DNA from: Sphingomonas alba
Lineage (GTDB): Bacteria; Pseudomonadota; Alphaproteobacteria; Sphingomonadales; Sphingomonadaceae
DNA: 64,000 nucleotides
Assembly (NCBI RefSeq): GCF_023516555.1
Contig: NZ_JAMGBD010000001.1
Location: 1,426,001 to 1,490,000, forward strand
Direction: 5' to 3'
A program made the position numbers and the translations under genes. This document shows, one piece after another, positions 15,661-28,333 of this stretch. The notes beneath the pieces are model-generated. The model saw nothing but the letters and a program-made list of their open reading frames with translations. It made no database searches and had not been told where the DNA came from. Each line of letters begins with the position of its first letter. Within the stretch, counting starts at the first letter, position 1.

Positions 15661-15963
15661 CTACCCCTTCACCGAAGCCAGCTCACTCGCCACCACCAAC
15701 CCCTCCGTCACCTGCGGCGGATTTGGAAACAGGCCCGGCGCGTTGGCAATGATCCAGTCGTGGGCGAACTCGACCGATTTGTCGGCGCCGTCCTTGTCCT
15801 CGAACACGCTCAAGGACGCCATCACCCCGTTGCCGGCGTCGATCCAATAATAAGCGACGAAGCCGGGGATATCGTCGAGGCTGGGAAGGAAGCTTTCGCG
15901 GACCAGGCGGCCGGCTTCGGCATCGTCGACGATCCCCTCGTAGCGGCGAACGGCTGCGTACAT
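15661..15963 (-). CDS. Hypothetical protein, ABM-like ferredoxin fold (100 aa)
   Basis: Predicted 100-residue cytosolic protein. The ATG at 15961-15963 is preceded by GGGAG, so I prefer it to the longer frame from 16032. The pattern MYAAVRRYEGIVDDAEAG, FLPSLDDIPGFVAYYWIDAG and GVMASLSVFEDKDGADKSVEFAHDWI is strand-helix-strand-strand-helix, like small antibiotic-biosynthesis-monooxygenase/Dabb dimers. No catalytic residue can be assigned by eye. It converges with the PIN-like gene (5-base gap) and lies downstream of another small exported protein gene on the same strand. Confidence 0.7.
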   Translation of the reverse strand: MYAAVRRYEGIVDDAEAGRLVRESFLPSLDDIPGFVAYYWIDAGNGVMASLSVFEDKDGADKSVEFAHDWIIANAPGLFPNPPQVTEGLVVASELASVKG

Positions 15964-16071
15964 GGGCAATCTCCCTTGACGGAAAGCGCCCAGCCCGATG
16001 CAGGGCGGAGGCGCATGCTTTGCCTCCGCCATCCGCTTGTCAACTCAAGGATGGTTAGCCGGTCGTCCGGC

Positions 16072-16464
16072 TTAACGTCCCGGCGGCGGCGTGCCCTTGC
16101 CCGGGGCCGGCTTTGCGGGCGTTGCCGCATTGGCGGGCTTGCCGCCTGCGGTTTCGAGCATGTCGACCTTGGCCTGGATGGCGGCGGCGCATTTCTGCAT
16201 CGTCGGGCCGGCGTTTTCGTTGTTCAGCGTCTTGGTCTGCGCATCCAGCAGCGCCTTTAGCTGCGGGGCGGTCATCGAATTGCTGATCCGGCCGAGGTAG
16301 AAATAGACCGCCGCTTCGGCGATCTTCTGCCCCTTGGGGTCCTTGGCCTGGGCCGCGAAGGCGTTGCCGAGGATGATGCACTGGGCGTCGGTCGCGGTCT
16401 GCGCGGTCGCGGCGCCGCCGGTGGCCAGGAGCGCGGTCGCAAGGGCGATATTCAGGGTCTTCAT
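16072..16464 (-). CDS. Exported hypothetical protein (130 aa)
   Basis: Predicted periplasmic protein with a signal peptide (MKTLNIALATALLATGGAATAQ) and a helical body (DAQCIILGNAFAAQ, AAVYFYLGRISNSM, LKALLDAQTKTL, MQKCAAAIQAKVDML) holding two cysteines that could bond. It ends in a Pro/Gly/Lys tail (PAPGKGTPPPGR). Helical small proteins of this type are common in sphingomonads, with no known role. The start is ATG at 16462-16464, preceded by AAGGAAT. It lies directly downstream of thiC (21-base gap) on the same strand and may be in its transcript, but nothing links it to thiamine. Confidence 0.7.
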   Translation of the reverse strand: MKTLNIALATALLATGGAATAQTATDAQCIILGNAFAAQAKDPKGQKIAEAAVYFYLGRISNSMTAPQLKALLDAQTKTLNNENAGPTMQKCAAAIQAKVDMLETAGGKPANAATPAKPAPGKGTPPPGR

Positions 16465-16485
16465 TTAAGGATTCCTTCGTGAAAA

Positions 16486-18402
<1,917 letters not shown>

Positions 18403-18813
18403 TTAAATAGCGATGGGATCAGCCCGGCCGGTCAGGCCGAGGATGATGAGGACGATTCCGAAGGTCGCGGCGAAGAGCGAAATCATCCGCTGGTTCACGA
18501 CGACGGGCCTGAAGAAGATAAGCAGTGGGCGCGCGGCGATCATGATGAGCAGTCCTTCGACCAGCGCGATCCAGGCAATCGCCGAGACGATGATGGCGAG
18601 CAGGTCGGTCCAGTGGTGGTGGTTCATGATCATGACGCCGCCGATGACAAACACGACGAATCCAGTGACGAAGGCGAGCGAGGGCGAGCGTTCGAACTCC
18701 TCCATCATGGCCCGCCAGTCGATGCGGCCGGTGAATCCCGCGATGCCCGCGGCGAGCTCGTAGAGGCCGATGAGCACCAGGAGATGCAATGTCAGGGGTA
18801 TGGCAGTCGTCAT
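18403..18813 (-). CDS. Four-helix membrane protein under a TPP riboswitch
   Basis: Unrecognised 136-residue integral membrane protein with four TM helices (about 6-26, 47-67, 70-92 and 110-130), short loops and a conserved-looking MIMNHHHWTDLLA motif between helices 2 and 3. Its ATG (18811-18813) lies immediately after the aptamer, and its ribosome site (GGAGGAAGAGG) is part of the closing stem of the riboswitch. It is the first gene of the thiC transcript. The position argues for a thiamine-related role such as uptake of thiamine or a precursor, but neither sequence family nor key residues prove it. It is shorter than classical thiamine transporters. Confidence 0.72.
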   Translation of the reverse strand: MTTAIPLTLHLLVLIGLYELAAGIAGFTGRIDWRAMMEEFERSPSLAFVTGFVVFVIGGVMIMNHHHWTDLLAIIVSAIAWIALVEGLLIMIAARPLLIFFRPVVVNQRMISLFAATFGIVLIILGLTGRADPIAI

Positions 18814-18814
18814 C

Positions 18815-18912
18815 TTCCTCTTCCTCCGCCGGTTTGAGCCGGATCAGGTTCGGCGGGTCGCGGCCTCAGCCGCCTCTCAACCGCTTGCGCGCGGTCCCCC
18901 GGGGAAGAGTCG
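18815..18912 (-). ncRNA. TPP (thiamine pyrophosphate) riboswitch
   Basis: Read on the minus strand, the segment carries the TPP aptamer landmarks in order: a 5' stem strand CTCTTCC, the GCGGTTGAGAGG block (CUGAGA-like), a variable stem GGCTGAGGCC, then GACCCGCCGAACCTGATCC, GGCTCAAACCGGCGGAGG and a closing GGAAGAG. The core GAACCTGATC..GG....CCGGCG is diagnostic for the family. The 3' strand of the closing stem is also the ribosome site for the gene starting at 18813, so ligand binding should block translation directly. It controls the membrane protein and thiC. Confidence 0.9.
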
Positions 18913-19100
18913 CCTGTAGGCGGGATGGACGGCCCTGTCGATTGCCGCGAGGGCCGGGCGGTCCGTCGATTTGTCGAAAAGGCCGCGACTCCCGCTATCG
19001 CGAGCGGATAATACAGCCGCGATTTCAGCAGGAGCTCAGCTGGATCTCATGCCGCTCACCGGCCGTCCGGGTAGACATTGGCCGGAACAGGAGGACGTCC

Positions 19101-20021
19101 ATGAACCGAGTGCTTTCCGTCACCATTGCCGCGCTGCTTGCCGCAGCCGGCGCAGTTCCGGCCGCCGCGCAGGTTGACGTCCGGGCGTCGAGCGCCAGCA
19201 GCAAGCAAACCGATGAATCCGTCGTCGTCACGGGCCAGCGCAAGCAGATCGCACAGGCCTTGAAGAAGCTGATCGAGCAATCGGACAGCGAGCAGTTCGC
19301 GCGGTTCGAGGACGAACTCTGCCCGATCGTCATCGGCATGCCGCGCGACTGGACTGCCAGCCTGACGCGCATGATCCGCGAGAACGTGATTGCCGTCGGC
19401 GGCAAGGCCGGTAAGCCGGGCTGCACCTTCAACGCCGCTATCATCTTCATCGACCAGCCGCTCGAGTTGGTGAAGGCCTTCGCAGAAGAGGAACCGGGCT
19501 ATTTCAGCATGACCCCGAAAGAGCTTGCGAAGTTCACGGCCGTGCAACGCCCGGTGACGAGCTGGCATGTCACCGACATGCGCGGCCGGGACGGTCAGGA
19601 GCTGGGGCAGATGGGAATGCTTGGCGGAATGCCGGCGGACGCCAGGATCAATCGCAATGCCGCCGCCAGCCGACTCTACACAAATGTGCGCGAGGACATG
19701 CTGGTCGGCTTCGTCGTCATCGACCGGCAGCAAACGGTGGGGAAGAGCCTGCGACAGCTGGCGGACCTGGCGACCATGCACATCATGCTCGACGTCAGGC
19801 AGGACGCCTCGGAGCTGGACCCCGGCTCGATCCTGTCGCTGTTCGAAGCGCGCGCCGATAATAGTCCCGCTCCGGACCGCCTGTCACAGTTCGACCGCGG
19901 TGCGTTGCGGGGCTTCTACACCCAGCGCGAGAACAACCGTTCGGCGCGCCAGCAAGCAGAGAATATCGCACGGGCGATCGAGAAGGGCGCCGGCGACGAG
20001 CCCCCGCCGGCGAAACAGTAG
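19101..20021 (+). CDS. Exported hypothetical protein with TonB-box-like VVVTGQRK segment
   Basis: Unrecognised 306-residue protein. I chose ATG 19101 (AGGAGGACG upstream) because it gives a clean signal peptide (1-25, ending PAAAQ); the longer frame upstream is non-coding in character. Soon after cleavage comes DESVVVTGQRKQ, a phrase normally found at the plug start of sphingomonad TonB-dependent receptors. No barrel follows. The rest is a soluble mixed fold with ELCPIVIGMPRDW, GCTFNAAIIFIDQP and MLVGFVVIDRQ. Two Cys could pair. It is probably periplasmic. Neighbours give no functional hint: a riboswitch operon lies divergently upstream, and an EF-hand gene converges at a one-base gap. Confidence 0.7.
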   Translation: MNRVLSVTIAALLAAAGAVPAAAQVDVRASSASSKQTDESVVVTGQRKQIAQALKKLIEQSDSEQFARFEDELCPIVIGMPRDWTASLTRMIRENVIAVGGKAGKPGCTFNAAIIFIDQPLELVKAFAEEEPGYFSMTPKELAKFTAVQRPVTSWHVTDMRGRDGQELGQMGMLGGMPADARINRNAAASRLYTNVREDMLVGFVVIDRQQTVGKSLRQLADLATMHIMLDVRQDASELDPGSILSLFEARADNSPAPDRLSQFDRGALRGFYTQRENNRSARQQAENIARAIEKGAGDEPPPAKQ

Positions 20022-20022
20022 A

Positions 20023-20523
20023 TTAGCGCTTGGCGCGGGCCGCCGCGCGCTCCTCGTCAACGCTCAGCGTGCCGTCCTTGTTTGTGTCGGCGCGGTCGAA
20101 CTGAGCCATGGCGGGGCCCCGATTTTCGGCAAGGCTGATCTTTCCGTCCTTGTTCGTGTCCATCTTGCTGAGCAAAGGCGCGACGTCGGCCTTGGGCAGC
20201 GCCTGAGCCGATGCGATCGCATTGAATTCCTGCAAGGTCAGCGTTCCGTTCTTGTCGGCGTCCATCTTGCGGAACGCCGCTTCGCGCTCCTTCAGGAGGG
20301 TTTGCTTGCGAGCCGCCAACCCCTTGGTCTCGGCCGCCTCCAGCTCGGCCCGATCGGCAAAGCCGTCCTTGTTGGAGTCGACGGCGACGAATGCGCTGTC
20401 GATCTTCTGCATGAAGGTCGCCTTGCTGAGGGGTTGTGGGCCCTGTGCGGGAGCAGCGGCCTGCGCGAGCGCCGGAGCAGCGGAGGCGAACAAGAAAGCG
20501 GTCACGATGATGCGATTGATCAC
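20023..20523 (-). CDS. Exported EF-hand calcium-binding protein
   Basis: Predicted 166-residue periplasmic calcium-binding protein. I take the GTG at 20521-20523, preceded by GGAG, because it gives the signal peptide MINRIIVTAFLFASAAPALA; the longer frame from 20550 adds an implausible N-terminus. Four EF-hand loops are visible: DSNKDGFADRAE, DADKNGTLTLQE, DTNKDGKISLAE and DTNKDGTLSVDE, each with Asp/Asn at positions 1, 3 and 5 and Glu at 12. The four hands form two pairs. Such proteins are common in Sphingomonadales; targets are unknown. It converges with the preceding exported-protein gene. Confidence 0.88.
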   Translation of the reverse strand: MINRIIVTAFLFASAAPALAQAAAPAQGPQPLSKATFMQKIDSAFVAVDSNKDGFADRAELEAAETKGLAARKQTLLKEREAAFRKMDADKNGTLTLQEFNAIASAQALPKADVAPLLSKMDTNKDGKISLAENRGPAMAQFDRADTNKDGTLSVDEERAAARAKR

Positions 20524-20744
20524 GGTTGTATCTCCAGGGGTGGATGTCACTTGGTCAGTCCGGTGGCGTACGGTTCGTCTATCCCACGGAACCCCGACGA
20601 AAATCCTGAGGCCGCGGGCCGCTTAGACCGTTGGCAGCCAAAGGAAAAGCCGGACGAAACTGGCGAATGCTTCCTGACCTCATCCTGAATAGGCCATCCC
20701 CGGCCCGTTTCCTTTTCGCGGAGCGCGGGCTAACCCGATGGGCA

Positions 20745-21647
20745 ATGAACGGATTGTCCTATCTCGACCGGCTCGAGGCCGAGAGTATCCATATCCTGCG
20801 CGAGACGGTCGCCGAAGCGAAGCGGCCGGTCATGCTCTATTCGATCGGCAAGGACAGCGCGGTCATGCTGCACCTGGCGAAGAAGGCGTTTGCGCCCGGG
20901 CCTCTGCCCTTCCCCCTGCTGCATGTCGATACGACCTGGAAGTTTCGCGACATGTACGCGCTCCGCGACAAGGTCGCTGCCGAGCCGGGTATCCGGTTGA
21001 TCGTGCATACCAATCCGGAAGCCGAGGCGAAGGGCATCAATCCTTTCGACCACGGGGCGCTGCATACCGACCTGTGGAAGACCGAAGGGCTGCGCCAGGC
21101 GCTGGAGGCCGGGCAATATGACGCGGCATTCGGCGGGGCGCGCCGCGACGAGGAGAAAAGCCGCGCCAAGGAACGCGTCGTATCGCGGCGCTCCAAATCG
21201 CATCGCTGGGATCCGCGCGCGCAGCGGCCGGAACTGTGGTCACTCTACAATCTGCGGATGAAGCCCGGCGAAAGCGTCCGCGTCTTCCCGCTGTCGAATT
21301 GGACCGAGCTCGACGTCTGGCGATATATCCAGCGCGAGGGCATCGAGGTCGTACCGCTCTATTTCTCCGCCGAGCGCGAGGTCGTCGAGCGAGACGGCCG
21401 GATCCTGATGGTCGATGACGAGCGCTTCCGGCTGAATGATGGGGAGCACCCGATTACGCGGCGCATCCGGTTCCGGACCCTCGGCTGCTACCCCCTGACC
21501 GGAGCTGTCGAAAGCGAAGCCGCCGACATCTCTGCAATCGTCGCCGAGATGGAACGCTCGCGGACGTCCGAACGCCAGGGCCGCGCCATCGACAAGGAAG
21601 GCGGCGACCATGCGATGGAGCGGAAGAAAGTCGAGGGCTATTTCTGA
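20745..21647 (+). CDS. cysD: Sulfate adenylyltransferase subunit 2 (CysD)
   Basis: Catalytic ATP-sulfurylase subunit, which with CysN makes adenosine 5'-phosphosulfate from sulfate and ATP in sulfate assimilation. The 300-residue length fits. The PP-loop motif is [51 protein letters not shown] and [12 protein letters not shown] are family blocks. The start is ATG 20745, since a longer in-frame extension from 20631 is not conserved in character. The stop TGA (21645-21647) overlaps the ATG of cysNC by one base, so the subunits are made together. No CysH or CysI gene is in the window. Confidence 0.97.
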   Translation: MNGLSYLDRLEAESIHILRETVAEAKRPVMLYSIGKDSAVMLHLAKKAFAPGPLPFPLLHVDTTWKFRDMYALRDKVAAEPGIRLIVHTNPEAEAKGINPFDHGALHTDLWKTEGLRQALEAGQYDAAFGGARRDEEKSRAKERVVSRRSKSHRWDPRAQRPELWSLYNLRMKPGESVRVFPLSNWTELDVWRYIQREGIEVVPLYFSAEREVVERDGRILMVDDERFRLNDGEHPITRRIRFRTLGCYPLTGAVESEAADISAIVAEMERSRTSERQGRAIDKEGGDHAMERKKVEGYF

Positions 21648-23500
21648 TGGGTGGCGGGGGTGGCGACCTGCTGCGCTTCATCACCTGCGGCAGCGTCGAT
21701 GACGGCAAGTCGACGCTGATCGGACGGCTGCTCTACGACAGCAAATCGATCTTCGACGACCAGGCGGATGCGCTGGAAGCAGAGAGCGCACGGGTCGGAA
21801 CGCAGGGCGAGAACATCGACTTCGCCTTGCTGGTCGACGGCCTCAGTGCCGAGCGCGAACAGGGTATCACCATCGACGTCGCCTATCGCTATTTCGGAAC
21901 CGACAAGCGGCGCTTCATCGTCGCCGACACGCCGGGCCACGAACAATATACACGCAATATGGTCACCGGCGCGTCGACCGCCGACCTCGCCGTGCTGCTG
22001 GTCGATGCACGCAAGGGTGTGCTGACCCAAACCCGGCGTCACAGCCTGCTGGCGAAGCTCGTCGGCATCCGCAACATCGTCGTTGCGGTGACGAAAATGG
22101 ACCTGGTCGATTACGACCAGGCGGCGTTCGATGCTGTGGTCAGCGACTATCGCGCCTTTGCCGATGGTGCCGGAATTGCGATTTGGATGGCGATCCCGGT
22201 CTCTGGCCTCAACGGCGACAATGTCGTCAGCGGCGGCGAGCGGACGATGCCCTGGTATGCCGGGCCAAGCCTGCTGGAGCACCTCGAGACGGTGCCCCTC
22301 GGCAGTGACGAAAACGCCGGGCGCCCGCTACGCCTGCCGGTCCAATATGTTGTCCGCCCCAATCTCGATTTCCGCGGCTTTGCCGGCCAGATTTCCAGCG
22401 GCACGGTGCGGGTCGGCGATGCGGTTCGGATCCTGCCATCGGGCCGGACGAGCAAGGTTGCGCGTATCCTGCTTGGCGAAGCGGAGCTCCACCTTGCGAC
22501 CGCCGGGCAGTCAATTGTCGTCACGCTTACCGACGAGGTGGATTGCGCGCGGGGCGATGTCATTGCCGCCGCCGACGACCCGGCGCAGGCCGCCGACCAA
22601 TTCGAGGCCGACCTCGTCTGGATGGCGGAAGCAGAGATGGTCCCGGGCCGCGGTTACTGGCTGAAACTCGGTGCCCGAACCGTCAATGCGACCGTGCATG
22701 CGCCCAAATATGCGGTGAACGTCAACACGCAGGAACACCTCGCCGCCAAGACTTTGGGCTTGAACGACATCGGGGTTGTCGAACTGACCACGGACGACGA
22801 CATCGTCTTTGAGCCTTATGCGGACAGCCGCGCGCTTGGCGGCTTCATCCTGATCGACAAGCTGACCAACGCCACCGTCGCGGCCGGGATGATCCATTTC
22901 GCGCTGCGCCGGGCGACCAACGTCCACTGGCAGCACGTCGATGTCAGCCGAGACGTGCATGCGGCGCAAAAGGGGCAGAAGCCGGCAGTTGTCTGGCTTA
23001 CGGGCCTGAGCGGAGCCGGAAAGTCGACCATCGCCAACCTCGTCGAGAAGAAGCTGCTGGCGCGCGGCCGGCACACCTTCCTGCTGGATGGCGACAACGT
23101 CCGCCACGGCCTCAACAAGGACCTGGGCTTTACCGAGGCCGACCGCATCGAAAACATCCGCCGTGTCGGCGAGGTGGCGCGACTGATGAGCGATGCCGGC
23201 CTGATCGTCATCACCGCCTTCATCTCACCCTTCCGTGCCGAACGCGACATGGTGCGGGCAATGATGGCGGAAGGCGAGTTCATCGAGGTATTTGTCGATG
23301 TGCCGCTCAGCGTCGCCGAAGAGCGCGACGTCAAAGGCCTTTATGCCAAGGCGCGGGCGGGCGAGATCGCCAATTTCACCGGTATAGACAGCCCCTATGA
23401 GCCGCCCGAAAAGCCCGATCTCCGCATCGACACGACGGCGATGACGGCCGAGCAGGCCGCGGACATGATTGTCGGTGCGCTGATGGGGAGGATGCAATGA
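21647..23500 (+). CDS. cysN/cysC: Bifunctional sulfate adenylyltransferase subunit 1 / APS kinase (CysNC)
   Basis: Fusion protein of 617 residues combining the GTPase subunit of ATP sulfurylase with adenylylsulfate kinase, so sulfate is carried to PAPS by one complex with CysD. The GTPase motifs are GSVDDGKS (15-22), DTPGHEQ (94-100) and VTKMD (148-152). The beta-barrel domains follow to about 430. The kinase domain begins near 445 with GLSGAGKS (453-460), then DGDNVRHGL and the [13 protein letters not shown] lid. This cysN-cysC fusion is common in alphaproteobacteria. Its stop overlaps the next gene's ATG (23497-23500). Confidence 0.97.
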   Translation: MGGGGGDLLRFITCGSVDDGKSTLIGRLLYDSKSIFDDQADALEAESARVGTQGENIDFALLVDGLSAEREQGITIDVAYRYFGTDKRRFIVADTPGHEQYTRNMVTGASTADLAVLLVDARKGVLTQTRRHSLLAKLVGIRNIVVAVTKMDLVDYDQAAFDAVVSDYRAFADGAGIAIWMAIPVSGLNGDNVVSGGERTMPWYAGPSLLEHLETVPLGSDENAGRPLRLPVQYVVRPNLDFRGFAGQISSGTVRVGDAVRILPSGRTSKVARILLGEAELHLATAGQSIVVTLTDEVDCARGDVIAAADDPAQAADQFEADLVWMAEAEMVPGRGYWLKLGARTVNATVHAPKYAVNVNTQEHLAAKTLGLNDIGVVELTTDDDIVFEPYADSRALGGFILIDKLTNATVAAGMIHFALRRATNVHWQHVDVSRDVHAAQKGQKPAVVWLTGLSGAGKSTIANLVEKKLLARGRHTFLLDGDNVRHGLNKDLGFTEADRIENIRRVGEVARLMSDAGLIVITAFISPFRAERDMVRAMMAEGEFIEVFVDVPLSVAEERDVKGLYAKARAGEIANFTGIDSPYEPPEKPDLRIDTTAMTAEQAADMIVGALMGRMQ

Positions 23501-23748
23501 CCCGCCCGAACCTCAAGGATCCGGACGAGTTGACCGCCTACAAGCGCGAGCTACGCGGGCTCTACAAAGTCTGGCGCTGGGTAGGTCTTGCGGTTGTCCT
23601 TGCCGGCGTCGTCGTGATGTTTGTGCGCGGCGGGCAGTTCGACCTTTATTCGGGCGCGCTGCTGTTCGTCGGCTGGGCAATCCTGATCGCGGTCGTGATC
23701 CAGCGCACACGTTACCACAAGCGGCGTATGGCCGAGCCGGCTGCCTGA
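23497..23748 (+). CDS. Small two-TM membrane protein of the cys operon
   Basis: Predicted 83-residue membrane protein with two TM helices (about 27-45 and 51-69). Its N-terminus is polar ([19 protein letters not shown]) and its C-terminus basic ([15 protein letters not shown]). Start and upstream stop overlap as ATGA, so it is co-translated with cysNC. The family is unrecognised. Its position suggests a link to sulfate metabolism or transport, but its size is more that of a small accessory subunit. It converges with the MlaA-like gene seven bases downstream. Confidence 0.75.
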   Translation: MTRPNLKDPDELTAYKRELRGLYKVWRWVGLAVVLAGVVVMFVRGGQFDLYSGALLFVGWAILIAVVIQRTRYHKRRMAEPAA

Positions 23749-23755
23749 CGGCCGC

Positions 23756-24991
23756 CTACCAGGCGAGCTCGATCCTTCCGCCCCACTCGACCGCCACAGC
23801 GCGCAGGTCGACGGCGGGCCAATCAGCGAAATCCACGGCCAGAGGCGCGGCGCGGCCCGCACCGGAAAGCGACAAATTGCCGGCGAGCTGCCCGGCGTCG
23901 AGCAGTTGGCGACCGACGTCACTACCGATGCTGGATACGCCGCTGGAGCCCGCCGGCATCTGCCCTTCAGGACGGTCCGGGACAGGCGGTGGTGTCGCCG
24001 CCGGCGCGGTAGACGTGTCGGCGGAAGCCTTACGGCCGTGGAGAGCATCGATTTCGGCTTGCCGCTTCTGCAGATAATAGGTGCGCGCGGCGACATAGGG
24101 ATCCAAAGTCGCGTGAATCCTGGTCAGTTCGTCATTGAATTCCAGGCGACGTCCGAGTTCGCTCAACACCCAGACAGGAGTGACGATCTCCTTCCTGGCA
24201 AACCACTTCGGAAAGATCGCCGGCATGACCATCAGGTCCAGCCGGCCGCCGATGAAGTCGCGCAACGTGGTAGGCCCCACCAGCGGCAGATAGAAATAAG
24301 GTCCCGGCTTCACGCCATAATAGCCGAGCGTATTGGCGAAGCCGTTTTCGCGATGGGGCAGGTTGAAGGGCTTTCGCTTAGCGATATCGATCACACCGCC
24401 CCAACCGAGCGTGGTGTTGATCGCGAAGCGCCCGAGGGTCTCGGCTGCCTTGCCCGGCTTCAGCTGCAGCATGTAGTTGATGAAGACGACGGGCTCGCCG
24501 AGGTTATGCAGGAAGTTGCGCAGGCCCTTGCGGACCGGGCGGGGCATGATCTCGCCATAGGCGAAGGCGACCGGGGCGACGAAAGACTTGTCGACCGTCT
24601 GGGCGACCTCGTACGATTGCGAATTGAGTTCCTCAAGCGGGTCGGCTGGGTTGGGCTTCCGTCCGACGACGATGATGTCTTCCTGTTCGCCGCCCGGGGG
24701 CGAAGCCTGGGAGTCCGTTTGCGTCGCCGGAACCTGAATGATCGGGCGGGCCGGTTCGGCTGGTCCCAGGTGGATTGGATTCTGGGGTTCGCTGGATTGG
24801 GGCGACGCCGGAGCCTGGGCCGTTGCCGAGGATTGGAGCGCCTCGGCGCCTGCCGCCGTTGCGACTTCCCACTGGTCACGATCGGCCGCGGCCAGCACCG
24901 TCGCGACGGACGCCGCCGAGGCCGACGCATTACCGTTGGGCACCGCCGCGGCTGCTACCGTCATCGCAGTCGTCAGTGCCGTAACGCTCAT
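23756..24991 (-). CDS. MlaA (VacJ)-like phospholipid-trafficking protein without lipobox
   Basis: MlaA sits in the outer membrane and passes mislocalised phospholipids from the outer leaflet to MlaC. The core (about 130-310) is clear: DPLEELNSQSYEV, MPRPVRKGLRNFLHNLGEPVVFINYMLQ, RFAINTTLGWGGVID, TLGYYGVKPGPYFYLPLVGPTTLRDFIG. At 411 residues it is longer than usual, with an Ala/Ser/Gln-rich N-terminal extension carrying EDIIVVGRKPN, a TonB-box-like phrase, and a C-terminal tail with PP-rich sequence. I find no cysteine anywhere in the chain, so it cannot be a classical lipoprotein. No mla partners lie nearby. The start is ATG at 24989-24991; fdxA is 37 bases upstream on the same strand. Confidence 0.85.
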   Translation of the reverse strand: MSVTALTTAMTVAAAAVPNGNASASAASVATVLAAADRDQWEVATAAGAEALQSSATAQAPASPQSSEPQNPIHLGPAEPARPIIQVPATQTDSQASPPGGEQEDIIVVGRKPNPADPLEELNSQSYEVAQTVDKSFVAPVAFAYGEIMPRPVRKGLRNFLHNLGEPVVFINYMLQLKPGKAAETLGRFAINTTLGWGGVIDIAKRKPFNLPHRENGFANTLGYYGVKPGPYFYLPLVGPTTLRDFIGGRLDLMVMPAIFPKWFARKEIVTPVWVLSELGRRLEFNDELTRIHATLDPYVAARTYYLQKRQAEIDALHGRKASADTSTAPAATPPPVPDRPEGQMPAGSSGVSSIGSDVGRQLLDAGQLAGNLSLSGAGRAAPLAVDFADWPAVDLRAVAVEWGGRIELAW

Positions 24992-25028
24992 TCACTCATC
25001 CCCAGCGCAGCGTCCGATCTTGTCGACC

Positions 25029-25367
25029 TCAGTCGCCGTCGCCGGGATCGGCCGAGAAATATTTGTCGTACTTGCCTTCCTCGCCCTTGTGCTCGTCGGC
25101 GTCGGCAGGGCTTTCCTTCTTGCGCGTGATGTTCGGCCATTGGGTGGAGAAGGTCGCATTCAGTTCCAGCCATTTTTCCTGGCCGGACTCGGTGTCGGGC
25201 AGGATCGCCTCGGCCGGGCATTCCGGCTCGCAAACGCCGCAGTCGATGCATTCGTTCGGGTTGATGACGAGCATATTGTCGCCCTCATAGAAGCAGTCGA
25301 CCGGACAGACCTCGACGCAGTCCATGTATTTGCAGCGGATGCAGGCGTCGGTGACGACGTAAGTCAT
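25029..25367 (-). CDS. fdxA: Seven-iron ferredoxin FdxA
   Basis: Cytosolic electron carrier with one 3Fe-4S and one 4Fe-4S cluster. The 112-residue length and the sequence [17 protein letters not shown] then [12 protein letters not shown] fit the FdxA family. By alignment to Azotobacter ferredoxin I, C9, C17 and C50 would bind the 3Fe cluster, while C21, C40, C43 and C46 bind the 4Fe cluster. A charged C-terminal tail follows. It lies 30 bases after the S4-domain gene and before the MlaA-like gene, all on the minus strand. The grouping of helicase, S4 protein and FdxA recurs in alphaproteobacteria. Confidence 0.95.
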   Translation of the reverse strand: MTYVVTDACIRCKYMDCVEVCPVDCFYEGDNMLVINPNECIDCGVCEPECPAEAILPDTESGQEKWLELNATFSTQWPNITRKKESPADADEHKGEEGKYDKYFSADPGDGD

Positions 25368-25397
25368 GGGTCGGCTTCTCCCTTGTTGCCCCCGTCG

Positions 25398-25660
25398 CTA
25401 GGTCGCGGCGCTGGTCTCGTCAATCTCCGCGTAGGCGGCGCGCGCTTCGCTGGCCGGGCCGCGGCGATCTGGCAGGGCGAGGATACGGATGACGCGGACC
25501 TTGCCATGCAGTGGCAGGGCAATGACGCTGCCGACCGTCACCGTGTCGCTCGGCTTCTCGACACGCTTGCCGTCGATGCGGGTCGTTCCCTGCCTGATGA
25601 TCGCCTGTGCGAGTGAGCGGCTCTTCGCCAGCCGGATGCGATGCAGGAAGAGGTCGATCC

Positions 25661-25664
<4 letters not shown>
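25398..25664 (-). CDS. S4-domain RNA-binding protein (HslR-like)
   Basis: 88-residue RNA-binding protein, mostly one S4 domain: IDLFLHRIRLAKSRSLAQAIIRQG, TRIDGKRVEKPSDTVTVGSVIAL. HslR-type proteins bind stalled 50S subunits carrying nascent chains; here the assignment rests on size and domain. I take the GTG at 25662-25664, which overlaps the stop of the helicase gene as GTGA and gives a normal N-terminus; the longer frame upstream reads through the helicase in another frame. Translation is therefore coupled to the helicase. The C-terminus is acidic and Ala-rich. Confidence 0.88.
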
Positions 25665-28183
<2,519 letters not shown>

Positions 28184-28333
28184 GCTTGCGATGTTGGCAT
28201 GGCCACCGCGAAGCGCAAGCATTGTCTTTGTTACTGGACCCCGGCCTACGCCGGGGCGACTGGTTTTCAAGCCAGTCGATTAAACCGCTATTAACCTTGT
28301 TTGGGCACAGCGGACCCCAAGGAGAGCGGCGTC

